A stretch of 64,000 bases of DNA from Mucilaginibacter sp. OK098. Lineage in GTDB: Bacteria > Bacteroidota > Bacteroidia > Sphingobacteriales > Sphingobacteriaceae. The position numbers were made by a program, and so were the translations under genes. Location of the stretch: the NCBI RefSeq assembly GCF_900142915.1, contig NZ_FRCM01000005.1, positions 639,476 through 703,475 on the forward strand. The letters run 5' to 3'. The notes under the pieces were generated by a model. That model was not told where the DNA came from. It was given only the letters and a program-made list of their open reading frames with translations, and did no database searches. Below are positions 43,854 to 53,324 of this stretch, piece after piece. The number at the start of each line of letters is the position of its first letter. Positions within the stretch are counted from its first letter, which is position 1.

Positions 43854-44891
43854 TTAGCTTTCCAATAATACTTTCAACGCTTTTTCCCTTGAGGCATGCT
43901 CAAATGTGTCATAAGCCTCTATCATCTGGTCAAGCTTAAAACGGTGAGTGATCAGTTTTTTTGGCTGGATCTTTTTGGATTGTACCGTTTTAAATAACAT
44001 TGGCGTGGTAACCGTATCAACCAGCCGCGTAGTGATAGAAATGTTCCGGTCCCAAAGCTTTTCAAGATGAAGGCTTACACTTTTGCCATGTACACCTATG
44101 TTGGCAATATGACCGCCAGCCGCAATAATTTCTTCGCATAACTCAAAAGTTGCCGGCACGCCAACGGCTTCAATTGCCGTGTCAACGCCTTTGCCGCCGG
44201 TAAGCCCCATCACCTTTATAATTGCATTTTCAGTGGCGCTGTTAATGGTTTGCGTAGCGCCAAAAGTTTTGGCGACTTCCAGCCGGTTATCGTCCTGGTC
44301 TATCACAATGATTTCCGCCGGGGTATAAAACTGGGCGGTTAACAAAGCAGCCATACCCACAGGGCCAGCTCCTACAATGGCTATGGTATCACCTGGTTTC
44401 ACCTGCCCGTTTAATACGCCGCATTCAAAACCTGTGGGTAAAATATCGCTTAACATAACCAGCGCCTCTTCGTCAGAACCTGCCGGGATTGGATAAAGGC
44501 TGTTATCAGCATAAGGGATTCTCACATATTCAGCCTGGGTGCCATTAATCATGTAGCCTAGTATCCAGCCCCCTTTTTCGCAATGCGAATACATGCCTTT
44601 TTTGCAATATTCACATTTACCGCAGGAGGTAACACAGGATATGATCACATGGTCCCCTTTTTTGAAATTGCTTACGGCGCTTCCCGTTTCTTCAATAACA
44701 CCCACACCTTCGTGGCCTAAGATGCGGCCGGCTGCAACCTCGGGCATGTCACCCTTCATAATATGCAGGTCGGTACCGCAAATGGTTGTTTTAAGAACTT
44801 TTACAATAACATCCGTTGGTTCTATGATTACCGGTTTTGGTTGTTCTTCCCATGATTTTTCCCCCGGGGCGTAATAAACTAATGCTTTCAT
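43854..44891 (-). CDS. Zinc-dependent medium-chain alcohol dehydrogenase
   Basis: The 345-residue protein has the catalytic zinc ligands (TTICGTDLHIMKG with Cys, GHEGVG with His), the structural zinc loop CGKCEYCKKGMYSHC, and the NAD-binding GAGPVGMAALL with an acidic residue after beta-2 (IVIDQDD), which indicates NAD. It resembles plant-type/isopropanol-type dehydrogenases that oxidise or form short alcohols. It leads an operon with a membrane protein, a YceI-like protein and a coiled-coil protein. Two FNR-like sites precede it, fitting a fermentative redox role when oxygen is low. Confidence 0.85.
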   Translation of the reverse strand: MKALVYYAPGEKSWEEQPKPVIIEPTDVIVKVLKTTICGTDLHIMKGDMPEVAAGRILGHEGVGVIEETGSAVSNFKKGDHVIISCVTSCGKCEYCKKGMYSHCEKGGWILGYMINGTQAEYVRIPYADNSLYPIPAGSDEEALVMLSDILPTGFECGVLNGQVKPGDTIAIVGAGPVGMAALLTAQFYTPAEIIVIDQDDNRLEVAKTFGATQTINSATENAIIKVMGLTGGKGVDTAIEAVGVPATFELCEEIIAAGGHIANIGVHGKSVSLHLEKLWDRNISITTRLVDTVTTPMLFKTVQSKKIQPKKLITHRFKLDQMIEAYDTFEHASREKALKVLLES

Positions 44892-44948
44892 GTTTTTTAT
44901 TTAATAAATGGTATGGAACAAATGTATCCGGTGAAACCACCGCAAGGA

Positions 44949-44984
44949 ATGATCAGTATCACGGTAATAAATGATTGAGATCAA
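44949..44984. promoter_or_regulatory. Two FNR-like operators (alcohol dehydrogenase operon)
   Basis: ATGATCAGTATCAC (44949-44962) and ATGATTGAGATCAA (44971-44984), centres 22 bp apart, lie 64 and 86 bp before the ATG at 44891. The second overlaps the stop codon of the upstream Usp gene. Both keep TGAT-N4-ATCA. Confidence 0.65.
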
Positions 44985-45853
44985 AATACAGGCAAGGCCT
45001 TAAGCGCGGTTGCACAGGGAAAGATCAGCAATGGCTTGGTAGCGCAAAGCGCAAGTTTCTGAACTACGCTCCGTTTTAATAATTTACTAAAGAAGCCGGC
45101 TTTGTGATGAACAAGCACCAGCAGGTCTATATCTACTTTCTTCATCAGCAATTTCAGGCTATCTATCACACTGCTATTTTGGATGTTGCGGTAAAGGATT
45201 TTGGGGTAATTTATTTTAAATGACACCTGGTTAAAGAATTGTTCGACGGTATGCTCATTCTCAGTCTTGCCGGGATCTACGTGGGCTATTAAAATGTCAG
45301 ATCCGGAATATCCGGCCAATCCTGATAAAGATTGCAATACGCCGATGTCGCTATTGTTCATCGCGGTGGCGAAGGCAATGGTTTTATATGATTGAAAACG
45401 CACCTGGTAAGGGACCAGCAGAATAGGAAATTTCGCGTTATCGATAATTTTGCCGGCATGATTGCCTGATAGCAGCGTACTCAATAAACCGGCAGTGTGC
45501 GTGCTGATAACCGCCATCAGGATTTCCCTGTCAGCGGCAATATCGTTGAGTTTGTCAGCAATCAGGCCTTCCTTACTGCATTGTTCAATATCGGGCCGGA
45601 ACTTGTTCCTGTTAACATCTTTATCCAGTGCATTTTTTAGTTCGCTCAATAATACGCCCAAATCGTCTATACTATTTGCTTCGGTATTTCCCATGGCCCA
45701 CTGTTTAGTGTCTGCTATTTGTTCATCAGACGGACGCTCATATATATTAGATAATAATAAATTAGCCTCGGCTTGTTGTGCGAGCTCCAGGGCGTATTGA
45801 GCCGTGTAGGATGCGTTGATGGAAAAGTCAGTCAGTACCAATATAGTCTTCAT
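44981..45853 (-). CDS. Universal stress protein, two-domain
   Basis: The first Usp domain starts MKTILVLTDFSINASYTAQYALELAQQ and keeps STHTAGLLSTLLSGNHAGKII, close to the nucleotide-binding GxxGxxxxxxGS pattern; the second starts YKTIAFATAMNNSDIGVLQSLS and ends LALCATKPLLIFP. It is the third Usp gene of the block. An FNR-like operator lies 54 bp upstream. The hemN gene is divergent. Confidence 0.82.
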   Translation of the reverse strand: MKTILVLTDFSINASYTAQYALELAQQAEANLLLSNIYERPSDEQIADTKQWAMGNTEANSIDDLGVLLSELKNALDKDVNRNKFRPDIEQCSKEGLIADKLNDIAADREILMAVISTHTAGLLSTLLSGNHAGKIIDNAKFPILLVPYQVRFQSYKTIAFATAMNNSDIGVLQSLSGLAGYSGSDILIAHVDPGKTENEHTVEQFFNQVSFKINYPKILYRNIQNSSVIDSLKLLMKKVDIDLLVLVHHKAGFFSKLLKRSVVQKLALCATKPLLIFPCATALKALPVF

Positions 45854-45900
45854 AGCAATTTGATTTGATGTAAAGCTGAAGGTTAAAACCCGGAGAAATA

Positions 45901-45936
45901 ATGATATATATCAGTAGTTTACATGAATGTGATCAC
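45901..45936. promoter_or_regulatory. FNR-like operator ATGATATATATCAG plus a weaker second site
   Basis: The main site 45901-45914 keeps TGAT-N4-ATCA and is centred 54 bp before the Usp ATG at 45853. A weaker ATGAATGTGATCAC lies at 45923-45936 within the same intergenic region. Confidence 0.6.
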
Positions 45937-46021
45937 TTTTTGAGGCTTGCTTTTAGAAATATTTACCCCCACAACAGCGCGATTAAACAAGGAACAATTT
46001 TCGCAGTGTGCTTCCCGATAA

Positions 46022-46035
46022 ATGACGACCATCAT
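46022..46035. promoter_or_regulatory. FNR-like operator ATGACGACCATCAT (hemN)
   Basis: Half-sites ATGAC/ATCAT; the centre lies 75 bp before the hemN ATG at 46104. Regulation of hemN by FNR-type proteins is well known in other bacteria. Confidence 0.7.
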
Positions 46036-46103
46036 TTTCCCTGCTGATCCCCATCAACTATTCAACACCTGTTAAGGCGTAGCTTTACACATAAAATTAC
46101 CCA

Positions 46104-47456
46104 ATGACAGATCTCACTGAAAAATATAACATAGCTGCTCCGCGTTACACCAGCTACCCAACCATGCCTTATTGGGACACTGCTGCTTTCAATTTGTCTG
46201 GTTGGACGGAGGCTGTAAGCCAGACATTTGAAATGACCAATCACAGGGATGGGATCAGCCTGTATATTCACTTGCCTTTTTGCGAAAATCTTTGTACCTA
46301 TTGCGGCTGCAATACCCGGATAACAAAAAATCACCGGGTTGAGATTCCATACATTCAGGCAGTGTTAAAAGAATGGAAAATGTACAGGGAGTTAATGGAA
46401 GAAACGCCTGTTATCCGCGAAATTCATTTAGGTGGGGGCACACCAACTTTTTTTAGTGCAGAAAACCTTCAACTATTAATTAATGGCATATTGAATGATA
46501 CAATTATTCACCCGGATGCCGAATTTAGTTTTGAGGCACATCCGGATAATACAACGATTGACCATCTGGAGACCCTGTATGATCTTGGATTTAAGAGGCT
46601 AAGCCTGGGCATCCAGGATTTTGACCCGAAAGTGCAGTTCATTATTAACCGCCGGCAAAGTTTTGAACAGGTACAGGTGATAACACAGCAAGCCCGTCGC
46701 ATTGGTTATACTTCTGTTAACTATGACCTTATCTATGGCCTGCCCCTGCAAACTTTGGAGGGGCTCACCAATACGCTCAACCTGGTTTCGGAGCTTATGC
46801 CGGAACGGATAGCGTTTTACAGTTATGCGCATGTTCCCTGGTTAAAACCGGGGCAACGCCGTTTCACTGAACAGGATCTGCCGGATGCCGTTGCTAAATC
46901 TTTACTGTATGAAACAGGCAGGAAATTGTTAAAAAGCTATGGATACCTGGAAATAGGAATGGACCATTTTGCATTACCTGATGATACGCTTTTTTATGCG
47001 GAACGGTCAGGCAATCTGCACCGTAACTTTATGGGTTACACACATCACCACACCAAATTGCTGATCGGCCTTGGTGTATCTTCCATTAGTGACGCAGAAA
47101 CAGCATTTTCTCAAAACGTTAAAGTTGTGGAAGACTACCTGCGCCTGGTAGATGAAGGCGTTCTGCCTGTTTTAAAGGGTCATTTATTAACAGGTGAAGA
47201 CCTGATTATTCGCCTGCACATTTTGAATATCATGTGCAGAGGCAATACTAATTGGGATCCGGCTATAGAAACCTTTATTTCAGCCGCAGTTGTAAGGTTA
47301 CAACCCCTCGCTGCAGACGGCCTGATCCGGCTTCATTCATCCGGATTTGAAGTAACTGAGCATGGCAGGCATTTTCTTAGAAATATTTGCATGGCGCTGG
47401 ATGACCGGTTATGGAAAGCCCAGCCAGAAAGTCAGCAATTCAGCATGAGCCTGTGA
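46104..47456 (+). CDS. hemN: Oxygen-independent coproporphyrinogen III oxidase
   Basis: The radical-SAM motif is C60-ENL-C64-TY-C67-GC, which binds the 4Fe-4S cluster. HLGGGTPTFF near residue 110 and SLGIQDFDPKVQ near 168 are typical HemN blocks, and the C-terminal part (NFMGYTHHHTKLLIGLGVSSIS) matches the HemN rather than HemW branch; RYTSYPTMPYWD at the N-terminus also fits. It makes protoporphyrinogen IX for heme without oxygen, supplying heme to the cbb3 oxidase and the FixL-like sensor when oxygen is low. An FNR-like operator precedes it. Confidence 0.93.
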   Translation: MTDLTEKYNIAAPRYTSYPTMPYWDTAAFNLSGWTEAVSQTFEMTNHRDGISLYIHLPFCENLCTYCGCNTRITKNHRVEIPYIQAVLKEWKMYRELMEETPVIREIHLGGGTPTFFSAENLQLLINGILNDTIIHPDAEFSFEAHPDNTTIDHLETLYDLGFKRLSLGIQDFDPKVQFIINRRQSFEQVQVITQQARRIGYTSVNYDLIYGLPLQTLEGLTNTLNLVSELMPERIAFYSYAHVPWLKPGQRRFTEQDLPDAVAKSLLYETGRKLLKSYGYLEIGMDHFALPDDTLFYAERSGNLHRNFMGYTHHHTKLLIGLGVSSISDAETAFSQNVKVVEDYLRLVDEGVLPVLKGHLLTGEDLIIRLHILNIMCRGNTNWDPAIETFISAAVVRLQPLAADGLIRLHSSGFEVTEHGRHFLRNICMALDDRLWKAQPESQQFSMSL

Positions 47457-47580
47457 AAAAATGCGCTTAACCTTTGATCCTAACGGCATTTTATATTAAA
47501 AAATTCTTTTTAAACTACCTGGGCTAATGTTTCTAGGCCTCAGTTTTGGGGAGCATTTAATTTTATTGCTGCCACATTAG

Positions 47581-48258
47581 TTAATGGCAAACGCTAATGC
47601 CCGATGCTTGCTTTTGAGGACTAAGGTAGGGAATATTTAAGCCCATACCCCTTATCATAAACCATAAGCCAAGGCAAACCATCAGGTAGGGCATTGCTTT
47701 ATTGATGTGTCTGCGGATCACCGGACTGATAAAGCCACTGCCTACCATCGCCAGCAGCATCAAAGGAAATGTGCCAATGCCAAACCAAAACATATAGGCT
47801 GAAGCTGCTATTGGAGAAGAAGTATTGATAGCGCCGACAAGGGCAAGGTAAACAAATCCGCAGGGCAGGAACCCATTAAGTAAACCTACAACCAGGTGAC
47901 CGGCTTTATGTCGAAGTGCATAATTTAACAGGCGGTTAACAGGTAACAATAACTTACTGCCGGGTAAATGAATTTTAAAGATCCTTGAAAAACCGGCCAA
48001 TATAATAAGCAGGCCGCTCACAATGCTTACCCCCTGCTGCAGCCCGGATAGCCAGAGCTGCTTACCTATAAAACCGATAAGCAGGCCCAAAAATGAATAA
48101 GTAATTACACGACCAATATTATAAAGTAGTTTATCAGATACGATGAGCCACCAACGGGTTTGAAAGGATGGTACTGCCAGCGCAAGCGGCCCGCACATTC
48201 CTACACAATGAACGCTTCCAAACAAACCAATAAAAAAAGCGATCTCATTATTGCTCAT
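47581..48258 (-). CDS. TauE/SafE-like membrane protein of the cbb3 cluster
   Basis: Six or so membrane segments in 225 residues, with FIGLFGSVHCVGMCGPLALAV at the N-terminus (Cys-x-x-x-Cys near the first helix) and GFLPCGFVYLALVGA in the middle. This is the sulfite-exporter/UreH-like family that regularly closes cco operons in Bacteroidota. The Cys and Met/His near the membrane suggest metal (copper) transfer to the oxidase; this is inference. It overlaps the fixH stop by 4 bp (ATGA). Confidence 0.8.
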   Translation of the reverse strand: MSNNEIAFFIGLFGSVHCVGMCGPLALAVPSFQTRWWLIVSDKLLYNIGRVITYSFLGLLIGFIGKQLWLSGLQQGVSIVSGLLIILAGFSRIFKIHLPGSKLLLPVNRLLNYALRHKAGHLVVGLLNGFLPCGFVYLALVGAINTSSPIAASAYMFWFGIGTFPLMLLAMVGSGFISPVIRRHINKAMPYLMVCLGLWFMIRGMGLNIPYLSPQKQASGISVCH

Positions 48259-48668
48259 TTTACAAATATTTCCGTGTTATACAGGTATGCCTTATTGTTG
48301 CTTTTCCATTCAAATACCAACTTCCATTTGCCTTTAATTAATTGCGATAAGGGAATCGTAACAACCTTGCCTTCTAATAGATAGCTTTTATCGGCAGCAT
48401 CACTTGACGGCCTCATCAGCTTTACCTTTCCTTCAACAATTTGCGAAAATGTAACCAGGATAGAATCGGCATTGATTTTGATTACCGGCTCGGCGTGATC
48501 CTTTGTCACTTGTGCTTCGCGGTTATAATCATGATCGAAGTTTATCCCGTCCTCATAATATTGATGATCGTAATCATCCTTAGGAGACCTGAACATATAC
48601 ACACTCATGCCGCCTATAAACAGCACGAATGCTATTAAGATCAATACAGTTGCTTTTCCCCAGTTCAT
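48255..48668 (-). CDS. ccoH: FixH/CcoH-family cbb3 assembly protein
   Basis: A single N-terminal membrane helix (about residues 7-27, TVLILIAFVLFIGGMSVYM) is followed by a small periplasmic beta domain with VEGKVKLMRPSSDAADK and LIKGKWKLVFEWKSNNKAYLYNTEIFV. This is the usual FixH layout. The protein is needed for stable assembly of cytochrome cbb3 oxidase. It lies 4 bp downstream of ccoG and overlaps the TauE-like gene. Confidence 0.85.
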   Translation of the reverse strand: MNWGKATVLILIAFVLFIGGMSVYMFRSPKDDYDHQYYEDGINFDHDYNREAQVTKDHAEPVIKINADSILVTFSQIVEGKVKLMRPSSDAADKSYLLEGKVVTIPLSQLIKGKWKLVFEWKSNNKAYLYNTEIFVK

Positions 48669-48672
48669 CGTT

Positions 48673-50040
48673 TTAATTATTTAACGGACCTACAAATGTG
48701 GTCGTAACGGTTTGTATAATTTTATTGCCTGATATCAGCTCTAATCGGACATCGGTTTTCAGTGAACGAATTTTATTTGCTGGGATAAGTATAAAAAACA
48801 CTGCTTTTACCTCACCACCTTTACCTGCAATACCAGGAGCCTGGATGTATTTTAATTTGATACCGGGGTCTTCGGGCCTCAATATAATTGAACGGTTTGT
48901 ATTGGCTTTATTGGTTATATCAGCATTATAAATATTACTGATATAACCATTGGGCTGTTCCTGGTAAAGCATGCCCGCGCCCCGCATAACTGTTATATCC
49001 ATATCGGTACGGCTAAAAATAAAATAACCTAATACAACCATTAAAGCAGTTATTACTACACTATATCCCTTCATCCTGTTATTAAATGATGGCTTTTGCT
49101 GAGTACGGATCATTGTTTCGGAATAGTAGCCAACCAGGTTGCGCGGTTTATGGATTTTGTCCATCACCTCATCGCATGCATCTATACAAGCCGTACAGTT
49201 GATACATTCCATTTGCGTTCCGTTGCGGATATCTATCCCGGTTGGGCAAACCGCAACGCACAAACCACAATCAACACAGTCACCCTTTGTTGAAAATTCA
49301 GTGCGGTCTAATTTTCCGCGCGGTTCGCCCCTTACTTCGTTATAGGCAACCACCAATGTGTTTTCATCCATCAGTACACCCTGCAGCCTTCCGTAAGGAC
49401 AAATCACTGTACAAACCAGCTCCCTCACCTGGCTGTAAACCAGGTAAAAAACGATGGTAAATACCCAAATGCTGAAAAAGCCTACCCAATGCAGATTGAT
49501 GGGCTGCGTTATGATTTTAACCAGGTTTTCGCTTCCGATAATATAAGCCAAAAAGGTATTGGCAATTAAAAAAGACAGGACCAAGAACAGGAAATGTTTC
49601 AATGTCTTTTTCTGTACTTTATCCTTATCCCAGGGGCCGGCATCCAGTTTTTTTCTTTTGTTGGCATCGCCCTCAATCCAGATCTCCACTTTCCGGAAAA
49701 CCATTTCCATAAATATAGTTTGCGGGCAGATCCATCCACAAAAGATGCGCCCAAAGGCAATGGTGAACAACACCACACAAACCACAAATACCAGCGATGC
49801 CAGCATGAACAGGAAGATATCCTGTGGCCAAAAAACCTGCCCAAGCAACACAAATTGCCTGTCGATTACATTAAGCATTAAAAATGGCTGCCCGTTGATT
49901 CGCAGGAACGGACCTGTAAAAAATAGAATGAGGTAGGCATAGCTCAGCCAGCTTCGCCATTTATAATACCGCCCCTTCCTTATCCATGGATACATCCATT
50001 TCCGTTCCCCGCTGTCACTTGCCTCCAGTAATGCATCCAT
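48673..50040 (-). CDS. ccoG: CcoG/RdxA (FixG) cytochrome c oxidase accessory protein
   Basis: About five membrane helices surround conserved cysteine sites: FCGWICPQTIFMEMVFRK near 110, TVICPYGRLQG near 215 and a ferredoxin-like domain with CVDCGLCVAVCPTGIDIRNG and CINCTACIDAC near 255-290, for two 4Fe-4S clusters. The last 110 residues are a periplasmic immunoglobulin-like domain. CcoG reduces Cu(II) for insertion into the CcoN copper site. It is fourth in the cco operon, 6 bp after ccoP. Confidence 0.92.
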   Translation of the reverse strand: MDALLEASDSGERKWMYPWIRKGRYYKWRSWLSYAYLILFFTGPFLRINGQPFLMLNVIDRQFVLLGQVFWPQDIFLFMLASLVFVVCVVLFTIAFGRIFCGWICPQTIFMEMVFRKVEIWIEGDANKRKKLDAGPWDKDKVQKKTLKHFLFLVLSFLIANTFLAYIIGSENLVKIITQPINLHWVGFFSIWVFTIVFYLVYSQVRELVCTVICPYGRLQGVLMDENTLVVAYNEVRGEPRGKLDRTEFSTKGDCVDCGLCVAVCPTGIDIRNGTQMECINCTACIDACDEVMDKIHKPRNLVGYYSETMIRTQQKPSFNNRMKGYSVVITALMVVLGYFIFSRTDMDITVMRGAGMLYQEQPNGYISNIYNADITNKANTNRSIILRPEDPGIKLKYIQAPGIAGKGGEVKAVFFILIPANKIRSLKTDVRLELISGNKIIQTVTTTFVGPLNN

Positions 50041-50046
50041 TGTTTT

Positions 50047-50916
50047 TTAGTTTAAAGCCAGTTTAGCATCATTCTCTGCTTCCTTTACACCCTGAGGTGC
50101 TTTAGGGTTTGGCGGATTGCTGCCATGAATAGATTTTATATAGTTCACCACATCCGAGATCTGTTTAGGCGATAACACCTTTTCCCACGTTGGCATCCCT
50201 TTTGTTAAAACCCCGTATTTGACAGTCTTAAACAGATCGTTTATTTTACTGCCATGCAGCCAGTAATCATCGGTTAAATTCGGTCCTACATTGCCAGCTG
50301 CATTAGGCCCATGGCAGGCAACACAATTTTGCTGAAATATAGACTGGCCTGCAGTAATTACTGCAGGATCATGAACTAGTTTTACTGTATTTTCGTCCAC
50401 CTGGTTTGCGGCTTTGCTTAAGTATATTTTTTTAGCAATGTCTGCCTGGGCCATTTCTGTTTTATATTCCTGGTATTGAAGCTGGCCGGTATGAAAAACA
50501 TGATAATTAAGCAGATAGCCCACAGCGAAAATGATGGTACCGTAAAATAACCACATGAACCAGGCAGGGATAGGGTTATCCAGTTCCTGGATCCCGTCAT
50601 AATCATGGGCGATCAGTATTTCCTTTTCTTCTGATAGCGGCCTTAGCGAAAGTAATTTGTTCCAAACTTCTGCTTTGACTTTTTTATCTTTCTTAGGTTT
50701 TACCGGGTTCATTTCTGCTTCTATCTGTTCTTTGGTATAGCCTTGTGATCTTAAAACTATCCTGGTGAGCACCTTAAATGTCCGCAGTAGTACAAGCATT
50801 ACTATAAGGAACAATAAAAGCATCCCAATAATAGCGCCGTAACCTATATAGTTTTCTAAATCATCAGAAAGCATACTGTGATCGTCAATTACTGCAATGG
50901 TCAATAAATATTTCAT
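50047..50916 (-). CDS. ccoP: cbb3 oxidase subunit CcoP with a single heme c
   Basis: Two membrane helices (about 24-45 and 118-138) flank a cytosolic loop rich in Lys; the periplasmic part is a class I cytochrome c domain with CVACH near residue 195, KGMPTW as the Met-ligand region and ISDVVNYIKSIHG. Proteobacterial CcoP has two CxxCH motifs; this one has only one, as usual in Bacteroidota. It delivers electrons to CcoO/CcoN. Its start overlaps the ccoQ stop (ATGA, 50913-50916). Confidence 0.92.
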   Translation of the reverse strand: MKYLLTIAVIDDHSMLSDDLENYIGYGAIIGMLLLFLIVMLVLLRTFKVLTRIVLRSQGYTKEQIEAEMNPVKPKKDKKVKAEVWNKLLSLRPLSEEKEILIAHDYDGIQELDNPIPAWFMWLFYGTIIFAVGYLLNYHVFHTGQLQYQEYKTEMAQADIAKKIYLSKAANQVDENTVKLVHDPAVITAGQSIFQQNCVACHGPNAAGNVGPNLTDDYWLHGSKINDLFKTVKYGVLTKGMPTWEKVLSPKQISDVVNYIKSIHGSNPPNPKAPQGVKEAENDAKLALN

Positions 50917-51104
50917 AATGGTAATGATTGAGGTAATTCTTCCGTTCCGTCTTCCAATGGCAGATCACTCATGTAAGTTATGTGCTGTTTTTTGGTGATA
51001 AAAAGCAGGATGCTGACCACAACAAAAAACACAAGGAATATCCATAGGGAGAAGATCAGGTACATTTCCTTTCCTGAAATATCTTTTACAAATTGATCAA
51101 ACAT
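50913..51104 (-). CDS. ccoQ: cbb3 oxidase subunit CcoQ-like, 63 aa
   Basis: A single membrane helix (about residues 16-37, LIFSLWIFLVFFVVVSILLF) with a short acidic tail (DLPLEDGTEELPQ). Position between ccoNO and ccoP and size fit CcoQ/FixQ, which stabilises the complex. Sequence is too short for a firmer match; the overlap with ccoP supports it. Confidence 0.8.
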   Translation of the reverse strand: MFDQFVKDISGKEMYLIFSLWIFLVFFVVVSILLFITKKQHITYMSDLPLEDGTEELPQSLPL

Positions 51105-51112
51105 GATAGTAA

Positions 51113-53236
51113 TTATTTGGTGGTTGTTTTATTTACTTTGATATCCATTCCCAGCCTTTGCAGGTAAGCGGTAATGGCTATTATCTCTTTCCTGCTCGAA
51201 ACCTTTATATGGTCTGTAGCAAGATTGGCAGCAATGCCCTTTGCCTGTTTATCCAGTTCACTATTGGCGATTTTTTCATAGCCCAATGGATAGGGTACAC
51301 CTAACTTCCGCATCGCATTAATTTTTGCAATAGTTGTGGTGGTGTCCAGGTCCTGGTTTATCAACCAATCATAATCCGGCATAATACTTCCGGGCGACAT
51401 TAAACGCGGATCCAACAGGTGGTTGTAATGCCATGCATTCGGGTATTTGCTGCCCACCCTCGCTAAATCGGGACCTTTTCGTTCAGATCCCCATAAGAAC
51501 GGGTGGTCATATACAAACTCCCCGGCCTTGCTATACTCGCCATACCGCTCAGTTTCTGACCTGAAAGGTCTCACTGTTTGTGAGTGGCAGTTAACACAGC
51601 CTTCACGGATATACAGATCCCTTCCTTGCAATTCCAATGGAGTATAGGGCTTAACACTTGATATAGTTGGAATATTAGATGCGATGGTTAAAGTAGGCAT
51701 GATCTCGATAAACGACCCAATCAGTATAACAATCAGCGCAGCGATCATAAACTGGATCGGTCTGCGTTCCAGCCTGCGGTGCCAGCTTTTTTCCTGAACC
51801 ATTGTACTTACGGATTGCAAAGGCATAGCCTGTGCAGGCTCATTTGCCAGCAGTTTACCTTGTAATGCAGTACGGGTTAAATTATAAGCCATCACAATTA
51901 CACCGGTAAGGTACATGCTGCCGCCTAACGAGCGGGTAACCCACATCGGCACAATTCGCAGCACTGTTTCTAAAAAATTGTATTTGAGGAGGCCTTCGGG
52001 GGTAAACTCTTTCAGCATTAGGCCCTGGGTGAAACCAGCCCAATAAAGCGGGATCACATAAAACAGGATCCCTAATGTGCCTATCCAGAAGTGGAATGAG
52101 GCCAGTTTTTTAGAGTAAAGTTCAGTCTTATAAATCCTTGGGATCAGCCAGTATAAGATAGCGAAGGTTAAAAATCCGTTCCATCCTAAAGCGCCAACAT
52201 GAACGTGTGCAATGATCCAGTCGGAAAAGTGTGCAATGGCATTTATTTGTTTCAGCGCCAGCATAGGGCCTTCAAAGGTGGCCATGCCATAAGCAGTTAA
52301 GCCAACCACCATAAATTTCAGGATCACGTCATCACGCACCTTATCCCAGGCGCCGCGTAATGTTAACAGTCCGTTAATCATACCACCCCAGCTTGGAGCT
52401 ATCAGCATAATGGAAAACGCAACACCCAATGATTGGGCCCAGCCCGGTAAAGTGGTATATAATAAATGATGCGGCCCTGCCCAGATGTAAATGAAAATGA
52501 GCGCCCAAAAATGCAGGATACTTAATTTATAAGAATAGATAGGGCGGTTTGCCATTTTAGGCAGGAAGTAATACATCATCCCCAAATATGGTGTGGTCAA
52601 AAAGAACGCGACCGCATTATGCCCATACCACCACTGTACCAATGCATCCTGTACACCAGCGTAAACCATATAGCTTTTCCAGAATGTTACCGGTATTTCA
52701 ACAGAATTAACAATGTGCAGCACCGCTATGGTAACAAATGTGGCTATGTAAAACCAAATAGCCACATACAAGTGCCGTTCCCTCCGCTTAAATATGGTAC
52801 CGAACATATTCCAGCCAAAAACCACCCATATAATAGTAATGGCAATATCTATCGGCCATTCCAGCTCGGCATATTCATGCGAGGTAGAAAAGCCTAAAGG
52901 TAAGGTGATCAAAGCGCTGACTATGATCAGCTGCCACCCCCAAAAATGGATGGCGCTCAGTTTATCACTATACATTCGTGCTTTAAGCAAGCGTTGCAGA
53001 GAATAATATACGCCCATAAAAATGGCGTTTCCTACGAATGCAAAAATCACGGCGTTGGTGTGCAGCGGCCTGATCCTGCCGAACGTAGTATACTGGTTAT
53101 GCATATTTGCGCCCGGATAATATAGCTGTATGGCAATCAGGAGGCCGATGCTCATGCCGGCAATCCCCCAGATCACGGTTGCGATACCGAAGTTCCGGAC
53201 GATCTTGTTGTCGTAGTAAAATTTTTCAGGCTGCAT
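51113..53236 (-). CDS. ccoN: Fused cbb3 oxidase subunits CcoN-CcoO
   Basis: Residues 1-470 are CcoN with 12 helices and the metal-binding His residues (RPLHTNAVIFAF, WWYGHNAVAFF, GPHHLLYTTLPGW, HVHVGALGWNG), giving low-spin heme b and the heme b3-CuB centre. Residues 510-707 are CcoO, anchored by one helix (ALIVILIGSFIEIMPTL) and carrying a heme c motif CVNCH within YIREGCVNCHSQTVRPFR. The gene fusion is typical of Bacteroidota. The enzyme is a high-affinity terminal oxidase for microaerobic respiration. It opens the operon running to 47581; FNR-like sites lie upstream. Confidence 0.95.
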   Translation of the reverse strand: MQPEKFYYDNKIVRNFGIATVIWGIAGMSIGLLIAIQLYYPGANMHNQYTTFGRIRPLHTNAVIFAFVGNAIFMGVYYSLQRLLKARMYSDKLSAIHFWGWQLIIVSALITLPLGFSTSHEYAELEWPIDIAITIIWVVFGWNMFGTIFKRRERHLYVAIWFYIATFVTIAVLHIVNSVEIPVTFWKSYMVYAGVQDALVQWWYGHNAVAFFLTTPYLGMMYYFLPKMANRPIYSYKLSILHFWALIFIYIWAGPHHLLYTTLPGWAQSLGVAFSIMLIAPSWGGMINGLLTLRGAWDKVRDDVILKFMVVGLTAYGMATFEGPMLALKQINAIAHFSDWIIAHVHVGALGWNGFLTFAILYWLIPRIYKTELYSKKLASFHFWIGTLGILFYVIPLYWAGFTQGLMLKEFTPEGLLKYNFLETVLRIVPMWVTRSLGGSMYLTGVIVMAYNLTRTALQGKLLANEPAQAMPLQSVSTMVQEKSWHRRLERRPIQFMIAALIVILIGSFIEIMPTLTIASNIPTISSVKPYTPLELQGRDLYIREGCVNCHSQTVRPFRSETERYGEYSKAGEFVYDHPFLWGSERKGPDLARVGSKYPNAWHYNHLLDPRLMSPGSIMPDYDWLINQDLDTTTTIAKINAMRKLGVPYPLGYEKIANSELDKQAKGIAANLATDHIKVSSRKEIIAITAYLQRLGMDIKVNKTTTK

Positions 53237-53288
53237 AAAGTGTTTCTTTTTATGGTTGTAAAATTAGGGTGCTCTGTTTTTCGGGAGA

Positions 53289-53324
53289 ATGATGACCGTT
53301 CGTTAAAAAAATGACGATTATCAT
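53289..53324. promoter_or_regulatory. FNR-like operators of the cco operon
   Basis: ATGACGATTATCAT (53311-53324) is a clear site, centred 81 bp before the ccoN ATG and overlapping the ccoS stop codon. A half-conserved ATGATGACCGTTCG at 53289-53302 lies nearer the gene. Confidence 0.7.

Noticed and set aside
49559..49936. 125-residue plus-strand ORF inside ccoG
   Set aside because: It lies antisense to conserved CcoG helices and has a shadow-like composition rich in Lys, Thr and Asn.
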